This document shows positions 9,955 through 18,200 of a DNA stretch of 21,217 nt, one piece after another; the first letter of the stretch is position 1; every line of letters begins with the position of its first letter. Source of the stretch: Cyanophora paradoxa (Eukaryota > Glaucocystophyceae > Cyanophorales > Cyanophoraceae). The DNA lies in the NCBI GenBank assembly GCA_004431415.1, contig QPMI01000390.1:1-21217 (forward strand), written 5' to 3'. Below the pieces are notes generated by a model. It was not told the DNA's origin. It saw only the letters and a program-made list of their open reading frames with translations, and made no database searches. Both the position numbers and the translations under genes were made by a program.

Positions 9955-10047
9955 AGTACGGCCCGCCGTGTCGTCGGCACGGCGGGTCGGGTCGGGGGCT
10001 CGCTCGTGCGAGAGCAAGCCTGGTGGAGCCGCCGGGTTCAGAGCATC

Positions 10048-10086
10048 GGGGGAGATTGGTCGGGGGAAGGGGGGACGGGGGCAGGG
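10048..10086 (+). other. G-quadruplex-like G-run tract
   Basis: Runs of G at 10048-10052, 10062-10066, 10069-10074, 10077-10081 and 10084-10086 are separated by loops of 9, 2, 2 and 2 bases. This fits the usual pattern for a G-quadruplex on the plus strand. In LINE sense the tract is C-rich, so the structure would form on the template strand and not in the LINE RNA. Confidence 0.6.
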
Positions 10087-10660
10087 AGGAGGGCACGGCA
10101 TGGGGCGACGTTGGGCGGCGGGAAAGGACGGGGGAGGACCGGGTCGGGCAGCCGCGGTCGGGAGGAGGGAGGTTCCAGTGGCGCGTTCTGCCGGGCTTCC
10201 AGCCGCCCGCCGACCGCCTCCCCCCCGCCGCGGGCAATGACGAGCCCCCTCCACGGCGGTCCGACCGCCCCGGCCTGGCGCGTGGCCGGGGCAGGCGCCG
10301 GTGGGTTCAGCGGCCGACTGACGACCTTCCACCTGGCAGCCCGCACCACCGTCCCCTCCCTGGGGTAGCGGGAGATCAGCAGAATGGCAGGGGCAGAGGG
10401 GGTGGAGGGTGGGGCCGTGGGGGAAGGCGACTGGGGCAACGGGCGAGAGAGGGCAGGGGGAGCAAGAGCAGCGGTGGCGGCGGAAGGCGAGCGTGTCGGC
10501 GGTAGCGAGGGACGTGTGGAGGCGCAAGTCGCGCAGGTGACGGCGGGTCGGCGGCGGGCGCGAGGGCCCGGCGAGCGGCCGTAGGTGATAGGTTGAGAGT
10601 GAGGTCGTCAGTGGGCGTAGTGATGGAGTCTCCGTGTCTCCTCGTCTCCTCCAGTGGTAG

Positions 10661-10686
10661 CCCCCCCCCCCCCCCCCCCCTCCCCC
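10661..10686 (+). repeat. Poly-C tract (C20-T-C5) beside the LINE stop codon
   Basis: Twenty C residues (10661-10680), a T and five more C residues lie 12 bases past the LINE stop codon at 10699-10701. In the LINE RNA this is a G5-A-G20 run at the very start of the 3' untranslated region. Homopolymers of this length are unstable and often mis-sized in sequencing, so the exact length is uncertain. Confidence 0.9.
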
Positions 10687-10698
10687 TACGAGGGTAGG

Positions 10699-13600
10699 TT
10701 AATCGTCCGGGGGGGGCAGGCTCCAGGGGCGGACCTTGGTGCTGTCGTAGAGCTCTTGGGCTTGAAGCGCTGCCTTCCATCCTCGGTATTCCGGCGGGCA
10801 GTCAGCGTTCTGGGCTGCACGGAGTTCGTTATGGAGGTGCAGGGGCCCGTCGCAGGCGGGGCAGTATTCTATCGGGGCACGAGGGCCGCGGGCGCGCTCT
10901 TTAGCTCTAGCCCCTGTGCGGCGCGGGCGCGGGCGGCGTTTGGAGGCCTGGGAGATGCGACAATCCTTCTCCCATGCGGCGTTGATCGCACACCTGTTGG
11001 ACCAGAGCCGACGCGCGCGTTCTATTAGCATCTGGCGCACGCGCTTAGCCGTGCGGGGAGCGCGGCGCGGATCGAGGTCGAGCCGACGGATCAGGTCGCT
11101 TTCGAGCGATGTAGGAGCGACGCCCTGGAGTACCCAGAGCCGCGGGAAGACGGTCGGGTCGTCGTCGAGTCTGCGCGCTGCGGCGTCATCGTCGGCTACG
11201 CGTAGGTAGGCGGGCACAAGACCGGAGGCGAGTGCCAGCGTTGGATCGACGTTTTTGGGCTGGGAGCCGTGAGCCTCGCGGTGGACGCGCCGCAGGAAGC
11301 GATTCAGCTCACGGGCGGTCTCCGCGCGGTGCGCCACTGCATGGGGCCCCGGGCATAGGAAGACGTGCGTGAATGTCTCCGCTGGGCCCGCCGTAAGAAC
11401 TGTCGGCACCGCGCGCTGTCTGCTGGGGCCGGCCTGCACTGGCTGCTCGCTCGCTTCAGCTGGGCTTGCTCGATCTTGCCGAGCACGCGGTGTCCGCGTA
11501 GCGCAAGCCGCGCAACGGCCGCCCGGGTTGTGGGCTGCGTAGAGGTCGGGCCTATCCCGTACCCGGACTTCGTTCGCTGGGAGGGAGCTGCAGAGTAGTT
11601 GGGTCCTGAACTTGAAGAGCGCGTTGCTAGCCCCGCTCGCGCCGCGGAACCTGGATCCTACAGCCGTTTCCGCGTACAGTCCGCCGATGTCTGCTCCGGC
11701 GTCGCCGCGGCGAAGGACCGCTCCAGCCAGTGGTTGCTGCGCCCAAGCGAAGTGCGTGTGGTGCTCGTGCAAGGTGTCCATGTGCTCCTTCGGGTCGCCT
11801 TCCACCCGCCTTACGGTGCCGTCACCGTTGCCGATTGTGAGGACCGCGGGCATGCTGAATTCCGGCGGCAGGAAAACGGGCTCGTGAAGGCGCTTGTCAG
11901 GTAGCTGTGTGTCGGCTATGCGGTTTGCTATAGCGTCGGCGACATCGTTGTGCGGGTCCCGCGCGTCGCCTTTCGCATGGGCCTTGACCTTTACGAGCGT
12001 GAGCGGCCGTCCCCGCAAGTCTAGCTGGGCTCTCAGTTTACGCCACGCGTACAGCTCAGCGGAGCAGGCGTGCCGGATGTACTCGCGCGGGCTACGCTGG
12101 GCGGCGTCAAGGACGAACTCCGTGCACCAGCGGATCGCGTTCTGGTTGTCGATGTGAACCACCGCTCCGAACGGTGACAACATGTCCGCCATAAGCACTG
12201 CCTGCAATTCCGCTTTATTGATTTCCTGTGTCCCGCTCAGGCGGGCGTGAAAGTCGGGGAAAACGTTCGGGGGGTGGAGGCTCGCGCCGGTGCGCAGGTG
12301 GCGCTCTGGCCAGTGGACCGCAAAGGCCCCGCGCGCGAAGTTCGTCTGGCCTTCCTGCAGGCTCCCGTCCGTCCAGACTTGGGCTGGCGTGTCCGCCACG
12401 TAGGTCCCGTCGGATTCGGTTTCAGCTGCCCGTAGGTCACTGCGGAGGTCCGCCTCGAGCCCGTCCCACGCTTTAAAGAAGGTCGCCCAGACCTCCCCGT
12501 CCATCAGCTCGTCGTAGTAGTTCCGCGCTTGCTCAGAGCTGATCGGCTCCGCTTCGTCTTGCGGCAGGTGTAGCGGCTCCGGCGGGTCCGCTTCCAGCTC
12601 TGCGAGGTGGGCGGCGTCCTCGGGTGAGAGGAGGTGCCACTGAACGCGATCGTCGCCCTCCTGCCTGGCCTGCAGCAGCATCCGCCACCGGTGCGCGTCC
12701 ATCGCCGCCGCCGCCGCGGCCCGTGTGGGGTGAAAGTATTCGAGCAGGCCCTGGCACCGGACCTTGCGGCTGGCGCGGCCTGAGCGGGTGGCGACCTGGC
12801 CCTCACACTCGGCCGCGGGCACGTTGCTGTACTCGACCATCGACACAGCGCCAGGTACGGCTCCCAGCGCAGCGGCATGTTCGACCCAGCCCCCGACCGA
12901 GGTCCCGTGCTCCCCTGCGTCGTCGCAGGTGCTCGTCGCCCGGCAGGCCGCGCCGTCGGCTCGCGGGCAGGTGTGATCGTCGTGCCAGTGCCGCCGGCCC
13001 TCCCCGGGTATGATATTGTAGCGGCGCTGCGCAAGGGGCGGCTCCCGGATTTCGTGCTGACAGTGTCCATCGCAGCGGCAGTAGGCGCCGTCGGCGATCG
13101 GGTCCGCTTCTTCCGGGACAGGGATCCAGTGTTCGAGCCGGCATTCCGTCGCAACAAGGCGGCCCGGCTCGGAGTCAGCCGAACGGAGGCGGCCGACGTG
13201 GGGCGGTATCGTCGCATCGTGAATGGTCGCCAGGTCGTAGTAGCAGACGAAATCGTCCGGTCGGTGAATGTATTTCTTAGCTCCGCCTGGCAGCTGAGCC
13301 ATGGCCGAGGGGGGAGTACCGGGGGGCTGCCTCATCGGGTGCCGGAGGGCTCCCTTGCCGCTGGCGTCCAGCGTCAGGGCCTTGGCGAGGGTGTTCCACC
13401 AGGGAGGGGCGGCCCAGGGCAGGGTGTTGCGGGGGGCGCGGAGGTGCAGGTCCCGCCAAGTGCATAGGCGCTCGCCGTCGCGCGCCGTAACGGAGGACAT
13501 CCAGTACATGCCGGCGGCGTAGAGGGCAGGGGCCGCATCTCTGAAGATCTCTTTGGGGATGTGCGTCGCCAGCACGTACTCGCGCAAGAGCTCTGCCGGC

Positions 13601-14688
13601 TTCGGCCAGGGTACACCGGCCCCGGGGGGGTACGGGGCGGTCACGTATCGTGCGTGGTTCGATTGGATCCTGTACTGGCGGCGCTGCAGCAGCGGCATCA
13701 CAGCGGCGATCGTGTTGGCTTTCGCTAGCTGAGGCGTTACGTGCGCGTTCAGGAACTCTGTCGGCAGCAGCGGCACGCCTAGCTTTCGCTGGAGGGCGCG
13801 AACGCGGTGGGCCATCACCTGAGATAGCAGCTCGTCAGGCTCGCCACAGAGCCGCGCGAGCAGGTCCGTGATCTGGTTCTTGGCCATCAGGTGCGCCATG
13901 CGCGGGAGGCGGTACGTGCCGTGGCTCCAGAGCGCATAGTTCGACGTTGACGCCGCAAGACCGCCGTGGTGCTTAACTACTCGCAGCCAGATGGCGTCCA
14001 GCCGGTCGCACTGGGCTTCCGACAGCGGCACCACCTTGAGTCCGTACGCGATCCGCGCCTGCACGACGGCCTCGACGATGTAGCAGGCCTCTTGCGCGGT
14101 CAGTTGCTTGCGTGCGATGACCGCGACGGTCTCGCGGGCTTGCGCTTCCATCTGTCTAATCTGCTCCGTCCACGACAGGTTCGCGGTCAAGTAGACGCCG
14201 AGCAGCTTAAAGTGCGCGCCCGGCGCCAGCTTCTTGCCGACCGGCACACGCGGGTGGCCCAGCAGCGGAGCCTCTGGCTCGGGTGAGACGTTGTTGTACG
14301 TGAACTCAGTCTTCGACGCGTTGACCGTGATGTCGTGCATGCGGAAGAACTCGGAGGCGACGTCGGCCAGTTTCTGGATTCCGGCCGCTGTGCCGCTCCA
14401 CCACTGGGTGTCGTCCGCGTACGCGCACCCCGTGACGCGCGCGCGGGCTGCCCGGCATCCGCGACCGCGTCGCCCAGGACGTACGCGACCCCTCCCCGCC
14501 TCGGTCGCAGTCAATTCTGTCCAACTCTTGCTGAGCGCAGAGGAGGGCGTCGTAGAAGATGAGCCAGTGGAGCGGGGACTCGATGCCGCCCTGCGGGAGG
14601 CCGCACTCAAGCTCGAAAGCGTCAGAGAGTCCGTGCCCCGTAATCGCTCGCGCGCGCCGCCGCTCAAAGATATTGCGGTGCAGGTCAA
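10699..14688 (-). CDS. LINE polyprotein, second part: RT motif C, thumb, RNase H, zinc fingers
   Basis: The first ~80 codons overlap the other frame and are not genuine. Real sequence begins just before the catalytic YADD (residues 90-93; 14410-14421), followed by NASKTEF (motif D region) and FKLLGVYL (motif E). A long helical thumb/connection region reaches about residue 500. A Cys/His-rich stretch occupies 516-594. RNase H, which removes template RNA, runs about 770-925 with D774 (VWTDGS), E827 (NKAEL), D847 (HIDNQN), H904 and D918, so the active site is complete. A C-x2-C..ETFTH-x3-C cluster (C1059, C1062, H1108, C1112) resembles the zinc motif common at LINE C-termini. A second cluster, C1276, C1279, H1284/H1286 and C1297, lies near the end. 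The protein ends at TAA (10699-10701). Confidence 0.9.
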   Translation of the reverse strand: MTCTAISLSGGARERLRGTDSLTLSSLSAASRRAASSPRSTGSSSTTPSSALSKSWTELTATEAGRGRVRPGRRGRGCRAARARVTGCAYADDTQWWSGTAAGIQKLADVASEFFRMHDITVNASKTEFTYNNVSPEPEAPLLGHPRVPVGKKLAPGAHFKLLGVYLTANLSWTEQIRQMEAQARETVAVIARKQLTAQEACYIVEAVVQARIAYGLKVVPLSEAQCDRLDAIWLRVVKHHGGLAASTSNYALWSHGTYRLPRMAHLMAKNQITDLLARLCGEPDELLSQVMAHRVRALQRKLGVPLLPTEFLNAHVTPQLAKANTIAAVMPLLQRRQYRIQSNHARYVTAPYPPGAGVPWPKPAELLREYVLATHIPKEIFRDAAPALYAAGMYWMSSVTARDGERLCTWRDLHLRAPRNTLPWAAPPWWNTLAKALTLDASGKGALRHPMRQPPGTPPSAMAQLPGGAKKYIHRPDDFVCYYDLATIHDATIPPHVGRLRSADSEPGRLVATECRLEHWIPVPEEADPIADGAYCRCDGHCQHEIREPPLAQRRYNIIPGEGRRHWHDDHTCPRADGAACRATSTCDDAGEHGTSVGGWVEHAAALGAVPGAVSMVEYSNVPAAECEGQVATRSGRASRKVRCQGLLEYFHPTRAAAAAAMDAHRWRMLLQARQEGDDRVQWHLLSPEDAAHLAELEADPPEPLHLPQDEAEPISSEQARNYYDELMDGEVWATFFKAWDGLEADLRSDLRAAETESDGTYVADTPAQVWTDGSLQEGQTNFARGAFAVHWPERHLRTGASLHPPNVFPDFHARLSGTQEINKAELQAVLMADMLSPFGAVVHIDNQNAIRWCTEFVLDAAQRSPREYIRHACSAELYAWRKLRAQLDLRGRPLTLVKVKAHAKGDARDPHNDVADAIANRIADTQLPDKRLHEPVFLPPEFSMPAVLTIGNGDGTVRRVEGDPKEHMDTLHEHHTHFAWAQQPLAGAVLRRGDAGADIGGLYAETAVGSRFRGASGASNALFKFRTQLLCSSLPANEVRVRDRPDLYAAHNPGGRCAACATRTPRARQDRASPAEASEQPVQAGPSRQRAVPTVLTAGPAETFTHVFLCPGPHAVAHRAETARELNRFLRRVHREAHGSQPKNVDPTLALASGLVPAYLRVADDDAAARRLDDDPTVFPRLWVLQGVAPTSLESDLIRRLDLDPRRAPRTAKRVRQMLIERARRLWSNRCAINAAWEKDCRISQASKRRPRPRRTGARAKERARGPRAPIEYCPACDGPLHLHNELRAAQNADCPPEYRGWKAALQAQELYDSTKVRPWSLPPPDD
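11905..12381 (-). other. RNase H domain of the LINE
   Basis: VWTDGS (12361-12378), NKAEL, HIDNQN, KAHAKGD and NDVADAIANR appear in the normal order and spacing for an RNase H type I fold with the D-E-D-H-D set. It sits downstream of the RT, as in RNase H-bearing LINE clades. Its intactness, like that of the endonuclease, suggests the element was active recently. Confidence 0.9.
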
Positions 14689-17554
14689 TGTACCCTTCCG
14701 GGGCCCCGATCCGGCGGAGGGAGAGCTCCATGCTGACCCACGATACTGAATCGTACGCCCGCCGAATGTCTTGGAGCAGGATATAAATGGGTTTATGGTG
14801 CTCTTTAGCGTCCTCTAGGATGGCCACCGTGAGGTGCAGGGCGTCGTCCGTCGACTTGGACTTCCTGAAGCCATAGTTCACCCCCTTCAGGACCCCGTGC
14901 TTCTCTATAGCATCCGCTAGTCGCTTCGTGAGCAGGCCCGTTGCTAGCTTCAGGCCGACCTCTTGGAGCGTGATTGGGCGGAGGTTGCCTTCGATGTCCC
15001 CGTCCCAGACCCCCTTCTTCGGGATCCCGAAGATATTGCTCTCACACATCTCGCTGGGCAGGTCGCGGAGGCGGAGCACCTCGCAGACGATCGCCATCAG
15101 GAGCCGGCGCCCGCGGGGTGGGTACGCCTCCGGATCCATCGCGTCGGGCAGCTCCGGGTTCCAGAGCGTCTTCAAGATTGCGTTTGTACAGTTCGAGGGC
15201 CCGCCCGCCCCGTCTGTCAGCGAGCGCACGTACGCCCCTAGCTCCTCGTACGTAGGCTCGATCATTGTCCCGGCGAATGCATCTGCTGCGCCAGCTTGCA
15301 GAACCAGGGGCCGGTAGACTGAACGCCAGAAGTCGGGGGGCAGGTAGTCTAGCGCGGAGTCGGGCACCAGGTCGACTGTGCCGCCAAGCTGGGGGTTGCG
15401 TTTAGCACACCATTGCTTCCAGTGCTCGGCCATGACGGCTTTGACCTCATCGGGAGACGTGTAAATTTCGTAAAAGTTTCCGTCGCGCGCTAGTCGCGTG
15501 ACGTGCATGATCGGCTCCCCGCGCGAGCGTTCCAGTACAGAGTTTAGATAGCTGCGCAGCTGGCGCGGGTCCGCAAAGCGCGCCTGGCGCGCCGTGACGA
15601 ACTCCTGGATCTGCCGGTTACGTTCTGCGCTCGTCTCTTTCTGGTGGCGTCTGCGAACGCGGTTCCGCCAGTTGTTCAGGAGCTTGAAGTAGAGTCGCCA
15701 CGACCCGTAGCGGGCCAGGAAGGGCGCTGCGTCGTCCGGGTCGCGGACGGGGCGGCGCGGCATGGGTTCGGGTCCCGGGACGAGGCTTTTGACGAGGCCC
15801 TCAAGTTTCTCGATCCGGGTGATCAGTCGGGACGACGGTAAGCCTCCAGCGGATTCTGCAGCCCATCCAGCGAGTAGGCGACCGACCTTCTTGTCCATCA
15901 CCAGCTGCCATGCGACCGGCCGCCGGTTCGCGGGGCGGGAGCCGCGCGCTTTCAGGCACTTGTGTTCTTTAGCTAGCGCCAGCACGTCCTCGGTGGCCCG
16001 CCGGTAGAGGGTACCGATTCGCTCCCGCCGCTCCTCGTCGGTGCCGCCGCCGACGCCGTTCAGGGCCTTGTCCAGTTCTGTCTCCAGTCCTTGCAGGCGC
16101 TCTTCCACCGCCTTTCGGAACGCCGGGAGCTTCTCTTTGTCGATGAGGTGCAGCGCGAAGAGGGGCGGGGGCTTCGCCGGGCGCGCCTCGTCCTTGGCTG
16201 GCTGGCTGAGCTCCGCCATTTTCAGATCGTAGTCGGCCATGACGGGGAAGTGATCAGAAGGGTGCGGCATGGCCACGGCTCGGGGCAGTGCATGCACCGA
16301 TCGCGACGACGTTTTCAGGCTCGCCGAGTGAAGCACCGCATCGATGCGCCCCGCCGAGACGATAACGTCGTCGGGCGCAGGATCCAGCAAGCGGTCGTCC
16401 GACACGAGTTCTGGCGCCTCGGCCGCCGAGTCCCCGGATTCGTCGTCGTCCGCTGGCGGGGCCCCCGATGTCTCCGCGGGCGGGCCGTGGCGGGCGATGA
16501 AGGTGACCTCCGTTCCTTTTCCTTTCTCTTCTGCAGCATCTAACAGCCCCCACGTGCCTCGCAGCGTCCCCCACCACGCGCGTTCCGGTATCTGGGACTG
16601 GACGAAGCTGCCCTGACGAATGCGGGAAGTGGCCGGGATCGCAACAGAGTTCCAGTCACCCAGGAGAATCAGGTGAGCGTTCGTGCGAGAGCGAAAGTCC
16701 GCGTTGATGCGCTCGAGGCACTCCATCAGCGCCTTTTGATCCGCTATGTGCTCAGGTTTGCTCGCAGTAGGAGGCATGTAGACGCTCGCGACGAACAGCT
16801 GGCGGTTCTCCTTGAGGCGGATTTCACATCCGGCGAGTCTGCCTGGGCAGCGGTAGTGCCGCGCGATGTGGCGCGCCCACGGCGCGGCGACCCAGAGAGC
16901 AGTCCCGTTCCCTTTTGTTTTCGATTTCTTAATCGAGTGGATCAGCCTCCCGCGCGTGATCGAGCTGAGCGGGGCCTCGCCGGGGGCAGCGGCCGGGGTG
17001 AGGAGGGCCGCCTGCAACTCGGCGTTCGAAATCGAGAGCTCCTGCAGCGCCATCAAATCTAGTGCCCATTTCTCCGCGAAGTCCTCCGCCTGCTGTAGCC
17101 GGCCCGCCGACGTGCCCCTTGTGTTAAACGTCATCACTCTTAGAGCATCGTCGGGCTTGTGGCGGGAGAGGGCAGGCGCCGGGCCTATGAGAGGGCTCCC
17201 AGCAGCAAAGTGCGCGGGCGGGAAGAGCGCGCCTAACGTTATCACGGCATGCGCAGGGGCAGGTGCGGGAGCTACGGGCGGGGGCGCGGCTACGCCAGCA
17301 GCAGTTGCACTAGTACTAGTTACGGGGACAGCAGCGGCCGCCGACGGCGTGCTTCGGAGCGAAGTGTCCACGGAGGGGAGCCAGGCGAGGCGTCCATGGA
17401 GGGGGGCTCCGCGTAAGGGTTCCGCGGCAGAGAGCGAGGCCTCAGGGCCCGCCGCAGGTGCCTGAGAAGTCGACGTGTGCAGGTGCACCTCCAATTCTTC
17501 AAGGGCCGTGAGACGGTTGGAGTGCGTCGGGATGCCGCGCGAGCTCGCCTGCAC
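14306..17554 (-). CDS. LINE polyprotein, first part: APE endonuclease and RT up to motif B
   Basis: Residues 1-135 are Ala/Pro-rich and probably disordered. The endonuclease that nicks the target DNA spans about 138-440, with FN at 143-144 (MTFNTRG), catalytic E172 (LQEL), VYMPP at 258-262, GDWN at 299-302, RID at 403-405 and SDH at 433-435, so its active site is complete. An acidic Pro/Ala-rich insert sits at 356-396. The reverse transcriptase follows with NLRPIT at 857-862, GFRKSKST at 895-902, motif A LLQDIRRAYDSV (D929, D935) and motif B GLPQGG..SP at 985-994. From about residue 1021 (near 14491) the frame turns into Arg-rich nonsense, and the polymerase continues in other frames, so the last ~60 codons are not genuine. 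The listed start is a GTG; the frame is open upstream to about 17680 without any ATG, and the first internal ATG is codon 141. Confidence 0.9.
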   Translation of the reverse strand: MQASSRGIPTHSNRLTALEELEVHLHTSTSQAPAAGPEASLSAAEPLRGAPLHGRLAWLPSVDTSLRSTPSAAAAVPVTSTSATAAGVAAPPPVAPAPAPAHAVITLGALFPPAHFAAGSPLIGPAPALSRHKPDDALRVMTFNTRGTSAGRLQQAEDFAEKWALDLMALQELSISNAELQAALLTPAAAPGEAPLSSITRGRLIHSIKKSKTKGNGTALWVAAPWARHIARHYRCPGRLAGCEIRLKENRQLFVASVYMPPTASKPEHIADQKALMECLERINADFRSRTNAHLILLGDWNSVAIPATSRIRQGSFVQSQIPERAWWGTLRGTWGLLDAAEEKGKGTEVTFIARHGPPAETSGAPPADDDESGDSAAEAPELVSDDRLLDPAPDDVIVSAGRIDAVLHSASLKTSSRSVHALPRAVAMPHPSDHFPVMADYDLKMAELSQPAKDEARPAKPPPLFALHLIDKEKLPAFRKAVEERLQGLETELDKALNGVGGGTDEERRERIGTLYRRATEDVLALAKEHKCLKARGSRPANRRPVAWQLVMDKKVGRLLAGWAAESAGGLPSSRLITRIEKLEGLVKSLVPGPEPMPRRPVRDPDDAAPFLARYGSWRLYFKLLNNWRNRVRRRHQKETSAERNRQIQEFVTARQARFADPRQLRSYLNSVLERSRGEPIMHVTRLARDGNFYEIYTSPDEVKAVMAEHWKQWCAKRNPQLGGTVDLVPDSALDYLPPDFWRSVYRPLVLQAGAADAFAGTMIEPTYEELGAYVRSLTDGAGGPSNCTNAILKTLWNPELPDAMDPEAYPPRGRRLLMAIVCEVLRLRDLPSEMCESNIFGIPKKGVWDGDIEGNLRPITLQEVGLKLATGLLTKRLADAIEKHGVLKGVNYGFRKSKSTDDALHLTVAILEDAKEHHKPIYILLQDIRRAYDSVSWVSMELSLRRIGAPEGYIDLHRNIFERRRARAITGHGLSDAFELECGLPQGGIESPLHWLIFYDALLCAQQELDRIDCDRGGEGSRTSWATRSRMPGSPRARHGVRVRGRHPVVERHSGRNPETGRRRLRVLPHARHHGQRVED
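14431..14500 (-). other. Double frameshift breaking the LINE polymerase between motifs B and C
   Basis: Conserved sequence leaves the first frame in the G-rich run at about 14485-14500 (plus strand CGACCCCTCCCCGCC). A short coherent piece beginning GVAYVLGDAV then reads in the third frame. The YADD frame takes over within the GCGCGC run at about 14431-14460. Both steps are shifts equivalent to one missing base. Their position inside a single protein domain argues against programmed frameshifting. They are lesions or base-calling errors in homopolymer-like GC-rich DNA. Confidence 0.75.
16234..17143 (-). other. APE-type endonuclease domain of the LINE
   Basis: This domain belongs to the exonuclease-endonuclease-phosphatase superfamily and makes the first-strand nick for target-primed reverse transcription. 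The order FN, QE, GDWN, RID, SDH matches the family, and no catalytic residue is missing. It lies at the N-terminal side of the polymerase, as in other APE-bearing LINEs. The acidic insert between GDWN and RID makes it longer than typical. Confidence 0.88.
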
Positions 17555-18065
17555 CTGATCATGAGGCGTGGGGCGCGTGTGAGCAGCGCGCGCGGGGCGG
17601 TGTGATAGCGAGCTCGAGCCGTTGCGCGCTGGGGCGCGGGCGATCCGGTCGCACGAACGCGGGCTTCTATGGTATGGTCTCTAGAGCGTTCGTAGCAGGC
17701 AAAGCGGGATAGAGCAAAGCGGTTTGGAGTCACAGCGGTGAGGGAGGGACGGGGCCCTCGCGAGGCATGCGGTCGGGAGTGGCAATGCGGTCGGGCCCGT
17801 CGGGCAAAGCGTACGTTTCGGGGGTTGGCAGGAGGCACGCGCTTTGGCGTGGCTAAGCTAACGGGCAGGAGGGGCCGCGAGGGGTGCACTTGGTTCGCTC
17901 ACCATTTTCCGCTGGGCCACCTGCAGGCGAGCGCCTATGCACCTCTCTACGGTCCTTCTCCGATACAACAAGCTGGCTACCGCGGCCCGTAAGACCTGGC
18001 GGCCGGGCGGCCTACGTACTTTTTCGGTCGCAGCGAATCCAGCAGGCCTAGCCGGGCTCACCCCG
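17555..18065. other. 5' flank of the LINE, no clear gene
   Basis: The polyprotein frame stays open to about 17680 but contains no ATG, so translation may start at a non-ATG codon, in another frame that has since shifted, or upstream of a lesion. A minus-strand frame open from about 17889 to 17320 overlaps the N-terminus out of frame and is Arg/Pro/Ala-rich without any motif. The stretch may be the 5' untranslated region with internal promoter. No target-site duplication or promoter motif is recognisable. Confidence 0.5.
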
Positions 18066-18200
18066 TTAACCCGGTTCCATGACGGTACCCCCAGTGGGGA
18101 TCGGACCGGTCGTCGACGAGGGAACGGACCGGACCCTAGCGCCATCGACAACAGCGAGATCCTTCTCAATGGCCTTCAAGCTCGATATCAAGTCCGATAG
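17937..18200 (+). CDS. Possible small ORF, unrecognised
   Basis: An ATG frame of 87 codons begins MHLSTVLLRYNKLATAARK and ends ILLNGLQARYQVR before TAG. The basic, amphipathic N-terminus would suit an organelle-targeting peptide, but nothing else supports a gene. Its 3' part overlaps the protein-like minus-strand fragment at 18066-18233, so at most one of them is real there. Low confidence. Confidence 0.15.
   Translation: MHLSTVLLRYNKLATAARKTWRPGGLRTFSVAANPAGLAGLTPLTRFHDGTPSGDRTGRRRGNGPDPSAIDNSEILLNGLQARYQVR

Larger units (their letters stand above)
9062..10660. other. GC-rich stretch without a recognisable gene (LINE 3' side)
   Basis: Many overlapping open frames occur on both strands, as expected in GC-rich DNA. 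They are Pro-, Arg- and Gly-rich low-complexity peptides with no recognisable motif. Part of the stretch should be the 3' untranslated region of the minus-strand LINE, whose stop codon is at 10699. No poly-T tract (poly-A in LINE sense), short tandem tail or target-site duplication marks where the element ends. The notable contents are the CTAG cluster and G-rich tract listed separately. Confidence 0.6.
10661..17680 (-). mobile_element. LINE-type (non-LTR) retrotransposon with endonuclease, RT and RNase H
   Basis: The minus strand encodes, in order, an exonuclease-endonuclease-phosphatase domain, a reverse transcriptase, an RNase H and C-terminal zinc-finger-like clusters. This is the layout of non-LTR elements of the I/R1/Tad-like RNase H-bearing group, which insert by target-primed reverse transcription. 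There are no long terminal repeats, no protease and no integrase. The boundaries are approximate: the right limit is the in-frame stop at about 17681-17683 upstream of the polyprotein, and the left limit is the poly-C tract; the untranslated regions extend further by an unknown amount. A separate upstream gag-like ORF with zinc knuckles is not visible. The RT style (ITGHGLSDAF, YADDTQWW) reminds me of LINE polymerases from microbial eukaryotes such as Mucoromycota, but I cannot confirm the clade. Confidence 0.9.

Noticed and set aside
9904-10527. 207-codon minus-strand Pro/Arg-rich ORF and several plus-strand ORFs across the same stretch
   Set aside because: The peptides are low-complexity, open in several frames at once, contain no motif, and are expected in G/C-run DNA.
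14431-14500. Programmed ribosomal frameshifting in the LINE
   Set aside because: The shifts lie inside the reverse transcriptase between motifs B and C. Two separate shifts are needed, and no slippery heptamer with a downstream structure is evident.
10916-17465. Plus-strand ORFs of 60-200 codons across the LINE
   Set aside because: They are antisense shadows of the high-GC LINE reading frames; none has recognisable domains.
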